From Marininema halotolerans (lineage in GTDB: Bacteria; Bacillota; Bacilli; Thermoactinomycetales; DSM-45169), in assembly GCF_900116235.1 (NCBI RefSeq), contig NZ_FPAA01000004.1:124001-188000 (forward strand): a stretch of 64,000 nt of DNA. Direction: 5' to 3'. Below are positions 26,579-35,418 of this stretch, in pieces. A program made the translations under genes and the position numbers. The notes beneath the pieces were generated by a model. The model was not told the origin of the DNA. It worked only from the letters and a program-made list of their open reading frames with translations, and searched no databases. Numbering within the stretch: the first letter of the stretch is position 1; every line of letters begins with the position of its first letter.

Positions 26579-27517
26579 ATGGAGACCATCCATATATCAT
26601 ATCCGCTGAGGGAGGAAGTTCCTTCGGGCCCAGTTGCTCTGGCAATTGGCTACTTCGACGGGGTCCATCGGGGCCATCAATCAGTGATCGAACAGGCCCG
26701 TCGACTAGCGGAAGAAACCGATGCAAAGACAGGTGTGATGACCTTTCACCCCCACCCAAGGGAAGTGTTGGGAAAGGGGAAAATGAGTCATTATTTAACG
26801 CCTTTGCCAGAAAAATTACGACAGTTTGCGGATTTGGGAGTCGATCGGACATACGTTGTACGCTTTGATAAAGAATTTGCAGGACTATCGAAGGAAGATT
26901 TTGTTGAGAGGGTCTTGCTTCCCTTGGGTGTGACGGGGATGGCTTGTGGTTTCAACTTCTCCTTCGGACGAGGTGCAGCCGGGAAGCCAGCGGATTTACG
27001 CCAGTTAGGAGAGGGGCACTTTCAAGCTGTGGTCGCTCCTCCGATTGATCTAGAGGGACAACCCATGTCGAGTTCCCGCCTACGGCGCCTATTAGACGCT
27101 GGCAAAGTTGAGGAAGCGACGAAGATATTAGGGCGTCCGTACTCCCTTCGTGGTCGAGTTGAAAAAGGGGATCAACGAGGGCGTACGATCGGCTATCCAA
27201 CGGCCAACCTATCGTTAGAGGAGCCGTATACCGTTCCCCTCGAAGGTGTATATGCGGTCAAGGTAACATGGGGAGAGAATCAGGTGGCAGAAGGCATGAT
27301 GAATATTGGTCATCGACCCACCTTTAAGAATCCGACTGCCCAACGTACACTAGAGGTTCATCTTTTTGATCGCGATATCGACTTATATGGGGAGGAACTG
27401 ATCGTTCACTTCCACCATCGTCTGCGAGAAGAAAAGCGCTTTGGTTCAGTCGCGGATTTAATTGATCAGCTACAACGGGATGAACGTGATGCACGAGTGC
27501 TCTTGGAGCGTAAGTGA
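26579..27517 (+). CDS. ribF: Bifunctional riboflavin kinase/FAD synthetase
   Basis: It makes FMN and then FAD from riboflavin. The N-terminal nucleotidyltransferase has LAIGYFDGVHRGHQ and the later MSSSRLRRLL. The C-terminal flavokinase has GRTIGYPTANLSL and VYAVKV...GMMNIGHRPT. The ATG at 26579 lies 9 nt after GGAG, whereas the ATG at 26570 abuts that site. The length of 312 residues is normal. Last gene of the nusA-infB operon before the rpsO promoter. Confidence 0.95.
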   Translation: METIHISYPLREEVPSGPVALAIGYFDGVHRGHQSVIEQARRLAEETDAKTGVMTFHPHPREVLGKGKMSHYLTPLPEKLRQFADLGVDRTYVVRFDKEFAGLSKEDFVERVLLPLGVTGMACGFNFSFGRGAAGKPADLRQLGEGHFQAVVAPPIDLEGQPMSSSRLRRLLDAGKVEEATKILGRPYSLRGRVEKGDQRGRTIGYPTANLSLEEPYTVPLEGVYAVKVTWGENQVAEGMMNIGHRPTFKNPTAQRTLEVHLFDRDIDLYGEELIVHFHHRLREEKRFGSVADLIDQLQRDERDARVLLERK

Positions 27518-27534
27518 ATTCTCTTTTGCAATTA

Positions 27535-27676
27535 TTTACTCTGATAAGGTTTGTATGCTATACTGTTGGATGTGCTAGAGTGGGTATCGACTCACTTTAA
27601 CCATAACCCTTGGCGCGGTTCATCGACTGCCTCGGCGTTGTCCTGGGCCAAGGGGGGTTCAATATTGAAGGAGGTG
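27535..27676 (+). promoter_or_regulatory. rpsO promoter and structured leader
   Basis: The promoter is TTTACT (27535-27540), 18 bp, TATACT (27559-27564). The roughly 110-nt leader has a small hairpin GTGGGT/ACTCAC (27580-27595). A longer helix AACCCTTGGC/GCCAAGGGGGGTT (27605-27614 with 27647-27659) encloses the middle. A palindrome TTCAATATTGAA (27658-27669) abuts the ribosome site AAGGAGGTG. S15 is known to control its own mRNA through varied leader structures; this one is a candidate. Confidence 0.55.
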
Positions 27677-27682
27677 AAAGTA

Positions 27683-27952
27683 ATGAGCTTGTCTTTGGAG
27701 CGTAAACAACAGATTATTAGCGAGTTTAAAACCCACGAGAATGATACGGGTTCTCCAGAAGTGCAGATCGCTATTCTGACCACGCGGATCAACGAATTGA
27801 ATGATCATTTGCGTGATCATAAGAAGGATCATCACTCCCGCCGTGGTCTTCTGAAGATGGTTGGGCAACGTCGTAACCTACTCAACTACCTGAAGAACAA
27901 CGACATCGCACGGTACCGGACAGTGATTGGAAAACTTGGTTTACGTCGGTAA
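27683..27952 (+). CDS. rpsO: 30S ribosomal protein S15
   Basis: S15 is a primary 16S rRNA binder in the platform of the 30S subunit. The 89-residue product has the family blocks [34 protein letters not shown] and [16 protein letters not shown]. The ATG at 27683 has AAGGAGGTG upstream. It is a single transcription unit with its own promoter and terminator before pnp. Confidence 0.98.
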   Translation: MSLSLERKQQIISEFKTHENDTGSPEVQIAILTTRINELNDHLRDHKKDHHSRRGLLKMVGQRRNLLNYLKNNDIARYRTVIGKLGLRR

Positions 27953-27960
27953 CACAGCAA

Positions 27961-27985
27961 AGCGGGGATTTCCCCCGCTTTTTTC
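27961..27985 (+). terminator. Terminator after rpsO
   Basis: The GC stem AGCGGGG/CCCCGCT is followed by seven T. Confidence 0.9.
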
Positions 27986-28080
27986 GTAGTCCGATCTAAA
28001 TTTGCGTCAAAAGGATATACTGGATGAATGCAGAAAAGTAAAGGGTAATGTCTCCCATGAGAGGAGGAGTGAGAATCATA

Positions 28081-30183
28081 ATGGAAAACGTGCGATATGA
28101 AACCGAACTGGCTGGCCGGATGCTCACCTTGGAGTTTGGGAAATTTGCAAATCAAGCAAACGGCGCCGTTTTTGTACGATATGGAGAAACCGCTGTATTA
28201 GCTACGGTTGTTGCATCAGAAAAACCAAAAAACATGGGTTTCTTTCCCCTAACCGTTAACTATGAAGAGCGACTCTATGCAGTAGGGAAAATCCCAGGAG
28301 GCTTTATTAAACGGGAAGGACGTCCGAGTGAAAAGGCGGTTCTAGCCAGCCGCTTGATTGATCGACCGATTCGACCACTCTTTCCAGAGGGCTTTCGAAA
28401 TGATGTGCAAGTCGTTACGACAGTGATGTCGGTGGATCAGGATTGTTCTTCAGAAGTTGCAGCAATGATTGGTGCATCCGCCGCTTTAGGTGTGTCGGAT
28501 ATTCCCTTTGCTGGACCCATTGCTGGGGTAATCGTAGGTCGAGTGGACGGTCAACTGATTCTAAACCCAACGGTTGAGGAATCGGAACAGAGTGATTTGC
28601 ATCTAGTTGTTGCTGGGACTCGTCACGGAGTTAATATGGTAGAAGCAGGGGCACAAGAGATCTCTGAGGAAGTAATGTTAGAAGCGATTCTCTTTGGTCA
28701 CGATGCCATCAAAGAAAATATTGCTTTCCAAGAACGCATTATTGCAGAGATTGGTCAAGAAAAAATGGTGCCAGAGCTAATCCAGGTTGATCCTGAATTG
28801 GATCGTCGTGTGAGAGAGTTAGCTGTCCCTCCCATGGTTGAAGCGGCACAAGTGGTCGAGAAGCAAGCGCGTCAAGCGGCGATTGATGGAGTAAAAGAGC
28901 AAGTTATCGAACAACTATCATCAGAGTATCCGGAAGAAGAACAACAAGAAGAAATCACTTCAATTCTTAATACGGTATTGAAGGAAGAAGTTCGACGGAT
29001 GATCTTGGATGAGAAAAAGCGCCCTGACGGACGTCTTCCTGAAGAGATTCGCCCCTTGGATAGTGAAACAGGCATCCTGCCACGTACCCATGGGTCAGGT
29101 CTATTTCGCAGAGGACAAACCCAAGTACTTTCGATCTGTACACTTGGTGCGTTGGGTGATGTGCAAATATTAGATGGCCTCGATTTGGAAGCATCAAAGC
29201 GCTTTATGCATCACTACAACTTCCCGCCCTTTTCCGTAGGCGATTCGCGTCCGATGCGTGCACCAGGTCGACGAGAAATTGGACATGGTGCGTTGGGTGA
29301 ACGGGCGTTGGAACCCGTTGTTCCTTCCGAAGAAGAGTTTCCCTATACGATTCGTTTGGTATCTGAGGTATTAGAATCTAATGGATCGAGCTCCCAGGCT
29401 AGTATTTGTGCGTCGACCATGGCAATGATGGATGCAGGTGTACCGATTAAGTCTCCTGTTGCAGGGATTGCAATGGGTCTAGTGAAAGAAGAGGATCGGG
29501 TAACGATTCTAACAGATATCCAAGGGATGGAAGACCATCTCGGGGATATGGACTTTAAGGTCGCTGGAACCCGTCAAGGAGTCACCGCCTTGCAGATGGA
29601 TATTAAGATTGAAGAGATTAGCCGCTCTGTCTTAGTGGAAGCACTAAAGCAGGCCCATCAAGCTCGACTTACTATCCTGGATCATATGGAAACAGCGATT
29701 GCTGAGCCTCGCCAGGAACTCTCCCGCTATGCTCCTAAAATCGTAGCCCTACGAATTCATCCCGATAAAATCCGGGACGTGATTGGACCAAGTGGGCGTA
29801 CCATCAATAAAATTATCGATGAAACTGGCGTGAAAATCGATATCGAACAAGATGGTCGTGTTTATATTGCTTCGCCAGATCAAGGCAATAATGAGCGCGC
29901 GAAACAAATGATCGAAGATCTTGTCCGAGAAGTTACGGTAGGCGAAATCTATAATGCCACGGTTAAACGTGTGGAGAAGTATGGCGCCTTCGTGGAGTTG
30001 TTCCCTGGAAAAGAGGGTCTAGTACATATCTCTCAGCTGGATTCTGAACGGGTGAACAAAGTGACGGATGTGGTCAACCTCGGTGACTCGATTATGGTCA
30101 AGGTAACGGAAATTGATAACCAAGGGCGAATCAATTTGTCGCGCAAAGCAGCACTTAAGGGCGAGACAGACTCGAAAGAGTAA
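28081..30183 (+). CDS. pnp: Polyribonucleotide nucleotidyltransferase (PNPase)
   Basis: This phosphorolytic 3'-5' exoribonuclease of mRNA turnover also acts in DNA repair in Bacillus. Two RNase PH-like cores flank a helical domain, with [27 protein letters not shown] in the first and [14 protein letters not shown] in the second. The C-terminal KH ([19 protein letters not shown]) and S1 ([20 protein letters not shown]) domains bind RNA. The length of 700 residues is typical. The ATG at 28081 follows AGGAGGAG by about 11 nt; upstream in-frame candidates are less well placed. Confidence 0.97.
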   Translation: MENVRYETELAGRMLTLEFGKFANQANGAVFVRYGETAVLATVVASEKPKNMGFFPLTVNYEERLYAVGKIPGGFIKREGRPSEKAVLASRLIDRPIRPLFPEGFRNDVQVVTTVMSVDQDCSSEVAAMIGASAALGVSDIPFAGPIAGVIVGRVDGQLILNPTVEESEQSDLHLVVAGTRHGVNMVEAGAQEISEEVMLEAILFGHDAIKENIAFQERIIAEIGQEKMVPELIQVDPELDRRVRELAVPPMVEAAQVVEKQARQAAIDGVKEQVIEQLSSEYPEEEQQEEITSILNTVLKEEVRRMILDEKKRPDGRLPEEIRPLDSETGILPRTHGSGLFRRGQTQVLSICTLGALGDVQILDGLDLEASKRFMHHYNFPPFSVGDSRPMRAPGRREIGHGALGERALEPVVPSEEEFPYTIRLVSEVLESNGSSSQASICASTMAMMDAGVPIKSPVAGIAMGLVKEEDRVTILTDIQGMEDHLGDMDFKVAGTRQGVTALQMDIKIEEISRSVLVEALKQAHQARLTILDHMETAIAEPRQELSRYAPKIVALRIHPDKIRDVIGPSGRTINKIIDETGVKIDIEQDGRVYIASPDQGNNERAKQMIEDLVREVTVGEIYNATVKRVEKYGAFVELFPGKEGLVHISQLDSERVNKVTDVVNLGDSIMVKVTEIDNQGRINLSRKAALKGETDSKE

Positions 30184-30195
30184 GTCTTCGCAGGC

Positions 30196-30227
30196 AAAAA
30201 GAGTCAGAGCGATCTGTCTCTTTTTTT
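30196..30227 (+). terminator. Terminator after pnp
   Basis: The imperfect stem AAAAAGAG-T-CAGA/TCTG-T-CTCTTTTT ends in a T run. Confidence 0.75.
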
Positions 30228-30318
30228 ATGAGGTGAAGACGGGCTTACTATCTCAACGACTTCGTATAGAAGCTCCTTGTCTAGCATAAGTTAGTAGCGT
30301 CAGACAGGGGGGCAACTA

Positions 30319-31299
30319 ATGAAAAAGTGGCAGATACGAAAACGGTGGATCCTCTTTTTAGTGCCTGTTATATGGATGGGGGTTCATTCTACAGCAGTGA
30401 CGGCTTACATCGAGACGGTGAAAAGAGGAGCGACTCCAGCGGTTTTTGCCTATGATGAGCTACAAGATGCAATTGCAAAGGAGTCAGAGAGACGAGCACA
30501 AAAGCCTATTGATGCTCGTTTTGATAAAGTGTGGAAAGCGATCCCAGGTTATAATGGGCGTGTGGTGGATCAAGAGGCTACTTACCAATTGGCTTCCAAG
30601 GAGAAACGAACCTTTCCTAAGCAATGGATTTATCGAGAAGTGCCTCCAAAGGTAGGGCTGGATGACCTCTCTCCCAGTCCTATTTACCGTGGCAATGAAC
30701 ATAAGCCAATGGCTGCTTTGATGATTAATGTCGCTTGGGGGACTGAACATCTATCAAACATGTTGGCTACTTTGGACAAAGAACACGTTAAGGCTACATT
30801 TTTTCTAGATGGTTCATGGTTATCCAAGCACGAGCAGGAGGCACGATTGATCCTGGCACAGGGACATGAAATAGGTAATCATGCCTATTCGCATCCGATG
30901 ATGAGTCGGCTTAATCGCGCAAAAGCGACTCAGGAAATTCAACGTACAGAGTCCTTCATTCGAAAACTGGGTACACGCTCCCACTTTTTTGCTCCACCGA
31001 GTGGGGATTTCACTCAGCAGACCGTAGAGGTCGCTCATGGTTTGGGGATGAAAACGGTGATGTGGACGGTGGATACGGTGGATTGGCGAAAAACATCAGC
31101 CCCTGCGTGGATGATTTCTCGGGTGAGAGAGAAGGCCGGTAATGGAGCATTGATCTTAATGCATCCCACTGATCGATCAGCTATCGCATTGCCTCAAATT
31201 ATACGGACGATGAAGCAAAAAGGAATAAAATTGGGAACGGTAGCGGAGGTACTCTCTTCCAAGCGGGTAAATCCTGTTGAGCCAAAAGGTACCTTCTGA
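30319..31299 (+). CDS. ylxY: Sporulation-type polysaccharide deacetylase-like protein YlxY
   Basis: This secreted or membrane-anchored NodB-homology protein has an N-terminal hydrophobic segment (about residues 9-30). The deacetylase domain covers roughly 130-310. The metal-binding histidine pair is present in GNHAYSHP. The usual motif 1 (TFDD) reads MINVAWGTEH, so the catalytic base and metal aspartates are missing and enzymatic activity is doubtful. Later motifs such as FFAPPSGDF and LILMHPT are kept. The pnp-ylxY-mlpA order equals that of B. subtilis. A role in spore or cell-wall peptidoglycan is inferred. Confidence 0.85.
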   Translation: MKKWQIRKRWILFLVPVIWMGVHSTAVTAYIETVKRGATPAVFAYDELQDAIAKESERRAQKPIDARFDKVWKAIPGYNGRVVDQEATYQLASKEKRTFPKQWIYREVPPKVGLDDLSPSPIYRGNEHKPMAALMINVAWGTEHLSNMLATLDKEHVKATFFLDGSWLSKHEQEARLILAQGHEIGNHAYSHPMMSRLNRAKATQEIQRTESFIRKLGTRSHFFAPPSGDFTQQTVEVAHGLGMKTVMWTVDTVDWRKTSAPAWMISRVREKAGNGALILMHPTDRSAIALPQIIRTMKQKGIKLGTVAEVLSSKRVNPVEPKGTF

Positions 31300-31383
31300 T
31301 ATAGTGGGGATACTTCGCGGAAAATTATTACATATGCCACGCTTCGAGTGTGGCGATGGGGTGAAGGAGGAACTTGGCACACG

Positions 31384-32640
31384 GTGATACAAAAATATAC
31401 ACTACCTAATGGTGTTCGAGTGGTTGCAGAATCGATTCCCCATGTGCGATCTGTTGCATTTGGATTGTGGATTGGGACAGGTTCACGCTTTGAGATGCCA
31501 CATAATAACGGGATTTCTCATTTCTTAGAACATATGATGTTCAAAGGGACAAAAACAAGGACTGCTCGTCAGCTAGCTGAAACCTTTGATGAAGTAGGAG
31601 GTCATGTTAATGCCTTCACATCAAAGGAGATAACGTGCTATTACGCCAAAGTATTGGACGAGCATTTGGAACATGCAATGGATGTCTTGGCGGATATGTT
31701 TTTTGAGTCAACATTTCAAACGGAGGAGATCCAAAAGGAGCGAAAAGTAATCGAGGAAGAGATTCGGATGGTAGAGGATACCCCCGATGATATTATCCAT
31801 GATTGGCTTTCCGAAGCCGCTTATTCGCGTCACCCCTTGGGTTATCCTGTGTTAGGGACTCTGGAAAATCTACAAACCTTCGATCGTGAAACGGTTCTCG
31901 ATTATCGCGACCGTCATTATCGACCCGAAGAGTTGGTGATTGCGGTTGCTGGGAATTTACCAACCAATTGGTTAGCGCAGGTCGAAGCGCGCTTTTCCCA
32001 TTTTACTGGTAAAGGGGAGCGGTGCGCGGGAGATTCACCGGTATATACGGGTGAGACCATTGTACGAGCAAAGGGAACCGAGCAAACCCATATTTGTCTA
32101 GGGTTTCCTGGAATTGCGTTAACGGATGAGCGAATTTACTCGTTAATTTTATTAAATAACATTCTTGGTGGAAATATGAGCTCACGACTCTTTCAGGAGA
32201 TCCGGGAAGAACGTGGGTTGGCTTATTCTGTTTATTCGTATCATAGTGCATATCAGGATAGTGGTCTTTTTACGATCTATGCGGGAACCGGTCATGATCA
32301 AGCAGAGGATGTGACCACACTCATTTTAGATACCATTGATAAGATACGGCAGGATGGCGTGACGGAAAATGAATTACAAAAAGGGAAAGAGCAGTTAAAA
32401 GGTAGTTTAATGATGAGCCTTGAGAGCACAAATAACCGAATGAGTCGCCTTGGAAAGAATGAACTTCTGTTAGGGCGTCATATGTCCCTGGACGAAGTGG
32501 TGAGTGCGGTGGGAAGGGTTCATAAAGAGGATCTTTTGAGCACTGCGCAAACCATTTTTTCACAACCCATCGCGTTATCATTATTATCACCGACAGGGAA
32601 AGTGCCGGCTGCTTACAGGAGGAATGCACTTGTTGTATAA
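31384..32640 (+). CDS. mlpA: M16-family zinc peptidase (MlpA/YmxG)
   Basis: This is a cytoplasmic M16B peptidase. The inverted zinc motif HFLEH is at residues 46-50, with the downstream glutamate in [13 protein letters not shown], and the C-terminal half has the R/Y signature [14 protein letters not shown]. The GTG at 31384 gives the family start (IQKYTLPNG), though GGAGG is 13 nt away. The 418 residues match YmxG. The last codons overlap the dut ribosome site. In B. subtilis MlpA is reported to influence protease gene expression; the substrate is unknown. Confidence 0.93.
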   Translation: MIQKYTLPNGVRVVAESIPHVRSVAFGLWIGTGSRFEMPHNNGISHFLEHMMFKGTKTRTARQLAETFDEVGGHVNAFTSKEITCYYAKVLDEHLEHAMDVLADMFFESTFQTEEIQKERKVIEEEIRMVEDTPDDIIHDWLSEAAYSRHPLGYPVLGTLENLQTFDRETVLDYRDRHYRPEELVIAVAGNLPTNWLAQVEARFSHFTGKGERCAGDSPVYTGETIVRAKGTEQTHICLGFPGIALTDERIYSLILLNNILGGNMSSRLFQEIREERGLAYSVYSYHSAYQDSGLFTIYAGTGHDQAEDVTTLILDTIDKIRQDGVTENELQKGKEQLKGSLMMSLESTNNRMSRLGKNELLLGRHMSLDEVVSAVGRVHKEDLLSTAQTIFSQPIALSLLSPTGKVPAAYRRNALVV

Positions 32641-33076
32641 TGTGAAGATTTGTAAAACCCCTGGAAATGACGATTTGTCTTTGCCAAAACAGATGTCCGC
32701 AGCAGCAGCGGGATTTGACTTAACAGCGGCTGTGGAAGAAGCGATTACGATTGCACCTGGAGAATGGAAGCTCATTCCCACAGGAATATCTCTGGAGATG
32801 CCAGAACAATTGGAAGCACAGGTTCGACCCCGAAGTGGGCTGGCATTAAAGCATGGAATTACTCTGATGAATTCGCCAGGGACGATTGATGCGGATTACC
32901 GTGGGGAAGTCAAAGTGATCCTTCATAACTTAGGACATGCACCCTTTATCGTTCATCGTGGTGAGCGTATTGCGCAACTGGTTTTTCAAATGTTACCCCA
33001 GGTGAAGATCACGGAGGTAGCAGAGCTTTCTAGCACGGTACGTGGTGCAGGTGGATTCGGCCATACTGGCAAATAA
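32630..33076 (+). CDS. dut: Deoxyuridine 5'-triphosphate nucleotidohydrolase
   Basis: It hydrolyses dUTP to dUMP, keeping uracil out of DNA. The trimeric dUTPase motifs are present in order: [41 protein letters not shown] and the C-terminal GGFGHTG loop. The TTG at 32630 is 7 nt after AGGAGG; the ATG at 32624 is only one base from it. The product is 148 residues. It lies directly after mlpA and upstream of the small Spo0E-like gene. Confidence 0.94.
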   Translation: MLYNVKICKTPGNDDLSLPKQMSAAAAGFDLTAAVEEAITIAPGEWKLIPTGISLEMPEQLEAQVRPRSGLALKHGITLMNSPGTIDADYRGEVKVILHNLGHAPFIVHRGERIAQLVFQMLPQVKITEVAELSSTVRGAGGFGHTGK

Positions 33077-33096
33077 ATCGCAGCGGAGGGGACAAG

Positions 33097-33276
33097 GTGA
33101 GTTCTGCACGATTGGAAACCCTGGAGTGGGAGATGGAAATGTTGAGAGCCGCCCTATATCGTGAAATCGAGGGAGAGCGTGAACGTCTTTCCCACACCTC
33201 AGTCCTACCAATTAGCCGCGAACTGGATGACATTTTAAATCAGTACTATGCCGAAAAAAATCGGCAACCTTCATAA
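33097..33276 (+). CDS. Spo0E-like aspartyl-phosphate phosphatase (59 aa)
   Basis: This short gene (GTG start, GGAGGGG about 6 nt upstream) codes for a predicted two-helix protein. Helix 1 carries LEWEMEMLRAALYREIEGE and helix 2 the Spo0E-family signature SRELDDILNQYY, compared with SQELD...I..Y in known members. Spo0E-type proteins dephosphorylate Spo0A~P and delay sporulation. It is 21 bases after dut and ends before a strong terminator, so it is probably co-transcribed with mlpA-dut. The family assignment rests on the signature and size. Confidence 0.78.
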   Translation: MSSARLETLEWEMEMLRAALYREIEGERERLSHTSVLPISRELDDILNQYYAEKNRQPS

Positions 33277-33300
33277 TAAAATGTTGGATCAAGTTTCTGG

Positions 33301-33332
33301 ACAGATAAGTGCTTGCACTTATCTGTTTTTTT
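33301..33332 (+). terminator. Terminator after the Spo0E-like gene
   Basis: A perfect 12-bp inverted repeat ACAGATAAGTGC/GCACTTATCTGT has a minimal loop and seven T. Confidence 0.92.
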
Positions 33333-33434
33333 CATGGATGGGAGTGGGACGTTTTTAGCATATGGGGTCTCTGTAAGCGATAGATTTCAATCAAGGACGG
33401 GTTTTTCATCCCATCATCGAAGGGGGAAGATCGG

Positions 33435-33689
33435 ATGCGATGGAGTGAATTAGCAGGGAAAGAATTAATTGATATCGCAGGAGGCGAAAGAATGGGGAGC
33501 CTAGGACAGGCTGATTTGGTGATTGATCCAGAGAACGGAAAAGTTGAAGCATTGCTGTTATCCATTGGTTCGTCATGGTTTGGGCGTCAACAGGAAGAAA
33601 AAATGATTCGATGGAAACATATTCGGAAAATTGGTCCGGAAATGGTCATCGTTGAAGTGGATCATCCCTCCTCTGCGCGCGAGAGTTGA
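33435..33689 (+). CDS. ymxH: YlmC/YmxH-family PRC-barrel sporulation protein
   Basis: This 84-residue PRC-barrel-like protein begins MRWSELAGKELIDIAGGERMG and contains LVIDPENGKVEALLL and a C-terminal WKHIRKIGPEMVIVE strand, all family traits. The ATG follows AAGGGGGAAG. It precedes the dipicolinate synthase genes as in B. subtilis. The molecular function is unknown; its context and family point to sporulation. Confidence 0.88.
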   Translation: MRWSELAGKELIDIAGGERMGSLGQADLVIDPENGKVEALLLSIGSSWFGRQQEEKMIRWKHIRKIGPEMVIVEVDHPSSARES

Positions 33690-33709
33690 ATCAGCAAAAC
33701 CCTATGGTA

Positions 33710-33737
33710 ACCCTTGCCGGGCAGTCAACATATGATG
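33710..33737 (+). promoter_or_regulatory. Candidate sigma-K promoter of dpaAB
   Basis: AC (33710-33711), 17 bp, then CATATGAT (33729-33736) fits the sigma-K pattern AC-N16/17-CATANNNT. It lies about 75 bp before the chosen dpaA start, and B. subtilis spoVF is known to be transcribed by sigma-K in the mother cell. The short consensus makes chance matches possible. Confidence 0.45.
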
Positions 33738-33808
33738 CATGGAAGCGACGACTTCCGAAGGGAGGGCATCGCTGGGGAGCTCCCCGGGAAAGGGGTCTTC
33801 AGAGGGAG

Positions 33809-34708
33809 ATGTTGACAGGGAAGCATGTCGCATTTATCGGCGGGGATGCTAGGCAATTGGAAGTGATTAAAAGCTGTCTTTCACTCGATGCAAAAGTAAG
33901 CTTGATTGGATTCGAAAACTTGCAAAGCCCGTTCAGTGGAGCAACTAACCGGGAGATCTCCCCGGAACTCTTGGCGACTGTCGACATGTTAATTTTGCCA
34001 ATTCTCGGCACAGATGAAGAAGGGCATGTGGATAGTATTTTTACAACAAAGACCCTCGTGTTAACCGAAAGGGATATGCGGGCGCTTCCGCCCCATGCCG
34101 TCGTTTATGCCGGAATTGCGAAATCATATCTGAAAAATCTATGCGAAGAGGCGACAATTCGCCTCGTTGAACTACTGAAACGGGACGATGTGGCAATTTA
34201 CAACTCCATCCCGACGATGGAGGGTGCTTTGATGATGGCGATTCAACATACCAACATCACCATCCATGGTTCCAATTCTATGGTGTTGGGGCTAGGAAGG
34301 GTCGGCGTTACCCTTTGTCGGAGTCTCCATGCTTTAGGCGCACAAGTGAAAGTGGGGGTTCGTAAACCCGCTCACGTGGCACGGAGTGTAGAGATGGGAC
34401 TGTTACCATTTTCAATGGAAGAACTAGCAAATGAAGTGGGAGATATCGATTTACTATTTAATACCATTCCTGCAAAGGTTGTGACGGAGGCTGTTTTGAA
34501 AAAAATGCCCTATAGCGCGGTGATAATCGATCTGGCTTCCAAGCCGGGAGGTGTCGATTTCGCCTATGCTGAAAAGCGAGGAATCAAGGCTTTGTTAGCC
34601 CCAAGCCTCCCTGGAATTGTTGCTCCAAAAACCGCAGGCAGGATTTTGGCTCAGACGATGACGCGCCTGTTGGCAAAAGAGTTTGGTGAGGAGGGGTCGA
34701 GCCCATGA
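33809..34708 (+). CDS. dpaA: Dipicolinate synthase subunit A
   Basis: With DpaB it converts (hydroxy)dihydrodipicolinate to dipicolinic acid, the spore-core calcium chelator. The N-terminus aligns with SpoVFA (MLTGKHVAFIGGDARQLEVI), a Rossmann motif VLGLGRVGVTLCRSL lies mid-protein, and ALLAPSLPGIVAPKTAG is near the end. The frame is open 41 codons further upstream to 33686, but those residues are not family-like and would span the candidate sigma-K promoter. I therefore take the ATG at 33809 (299 residues), although its GGGAG is very close. It overlaps dpaB by ATGA. Confidence 0.9.
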   Translation: MLTGKHVAFIGGDARQLEVIKSCLSLDAKVSLIGFENLQSPFSGATNREISPELLATVDMLILPILGTDEEGHVDSIFTTKTLVLTERDMRALPPHAVVYAGIAKSYLKNLCEEATIRLVELLKRDDVAIYNSIPTMEGALMMAIQHTNITIHGSNSMVLGLGRVGVTLCRSLHALGAQVKVGVRKPAHVARSVEMGLLPFSMEELANEVGDIDLLFNTIPAKVVTEAVLKKMPYSAVIIDLASKPGGVDFAYAEKRGIKALLAPSLPGIVAPKTAGRILAQTMTRLLAKEFGEEGSSP

Positions 34709-35307
34709 ATTTTGCAGGGAGGACAATTGGATTTGGATTGACTGGATCCCATTGTACCCATGACGAAGTCCTACCCCAAATGCAAAGGCTTGTCGACATG
34801 GGAGCACGAGTGATTCCAGTTGTTTCTCATACGGTGAAAACCGTCGATAGCCGATTTGGTGAAGCGGAAAAATGGTTAACGAGCATGGAATCCATTACAG
34901 GTGAAAAAGTGATCGACAGCGTCGCTGAAGCGGAGCCGATTGGCCCAAAGGAAATGCTTGATTGTATGTTAATAGCCCCTTGTACAGGGAACAGCCTTGC
35001 TCGTTTGGCCAATGCACTCACCGATGGCCCGGTGTTAATGGCAGCAAAAGCGCAGATGAGAAATCATCGGCCAGTTGTTATCGCTATTTCAACCAATGAC
35101 GCCCTTGGTTTTAATGCGGCCAATTTGGCAAAGCTTTTGGTTGCGCGGGATGTTTATTTTGTTCCCTTTGGTCAAGATAACCCAGCAGGAAAGCCAAAAT
35201 CCATGGTCGCAAGAATGGAATCGATACCCGAAACCCTAGTAGCAGCAATGGATGGATATCAATTACAACCATTGATAGTTGAAAAATATCGTGATTTAAC
35301 CTCATAA
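34705..35307 (+). CDS. dpaB: Dipicolinate synthase subunit B (flavoprotein)
   Basis: This flavoprotein-like subunit belongs to the phosphopantothenoylcysteine-decarboxylase-like fold. Conserved features are IGFGLTGSHCTHDEVLP, LIAPCTGNSLARLANALTDGPVLMAAKA and the C-terminal FVPFGQDNPAGKPKSMVARM. The length of 200 residues matches SpoVFB. Its ATG overlaps the dpaA stop, indicating translational coupling. It is expected to act in the mother cell late in sporulation. Confidence 0.94.
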   Translation: MNFAGRTIGFGLTGSHCTHDEVLPQMQRLVDMGARVIPVVSHTVKTVDSRFGEAEKWLTSMESITGEKVIDSVAEAEPIGPKEMLDCMLIAPCTGNSLARLANALTDGPVLMAAKAQMRNHRPVVIAISTNDALGFNAANLAKLLVARDVYFVPFGQDNPAGKPKSMVARMESIPETLVAAMDGYQLQPLIVEKYRDLTS

Positions 35308-35418
35308 TAGATAAAGATTGTGCAAAAACGCCATAGAATCAGAACGGCCTTCCAAAGGAATGATCACACGAAGGCCTTCAATTCTTTTGGCGATCTTTTA
35401 TGAGGAGGATATCTAACC

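Noticed and set aside
30319-31299. Calling YlxY an active peptidoglycan deacetylase
   Set aside because: The motif 1 aspartates are missing, so only the fold assignment is kept.
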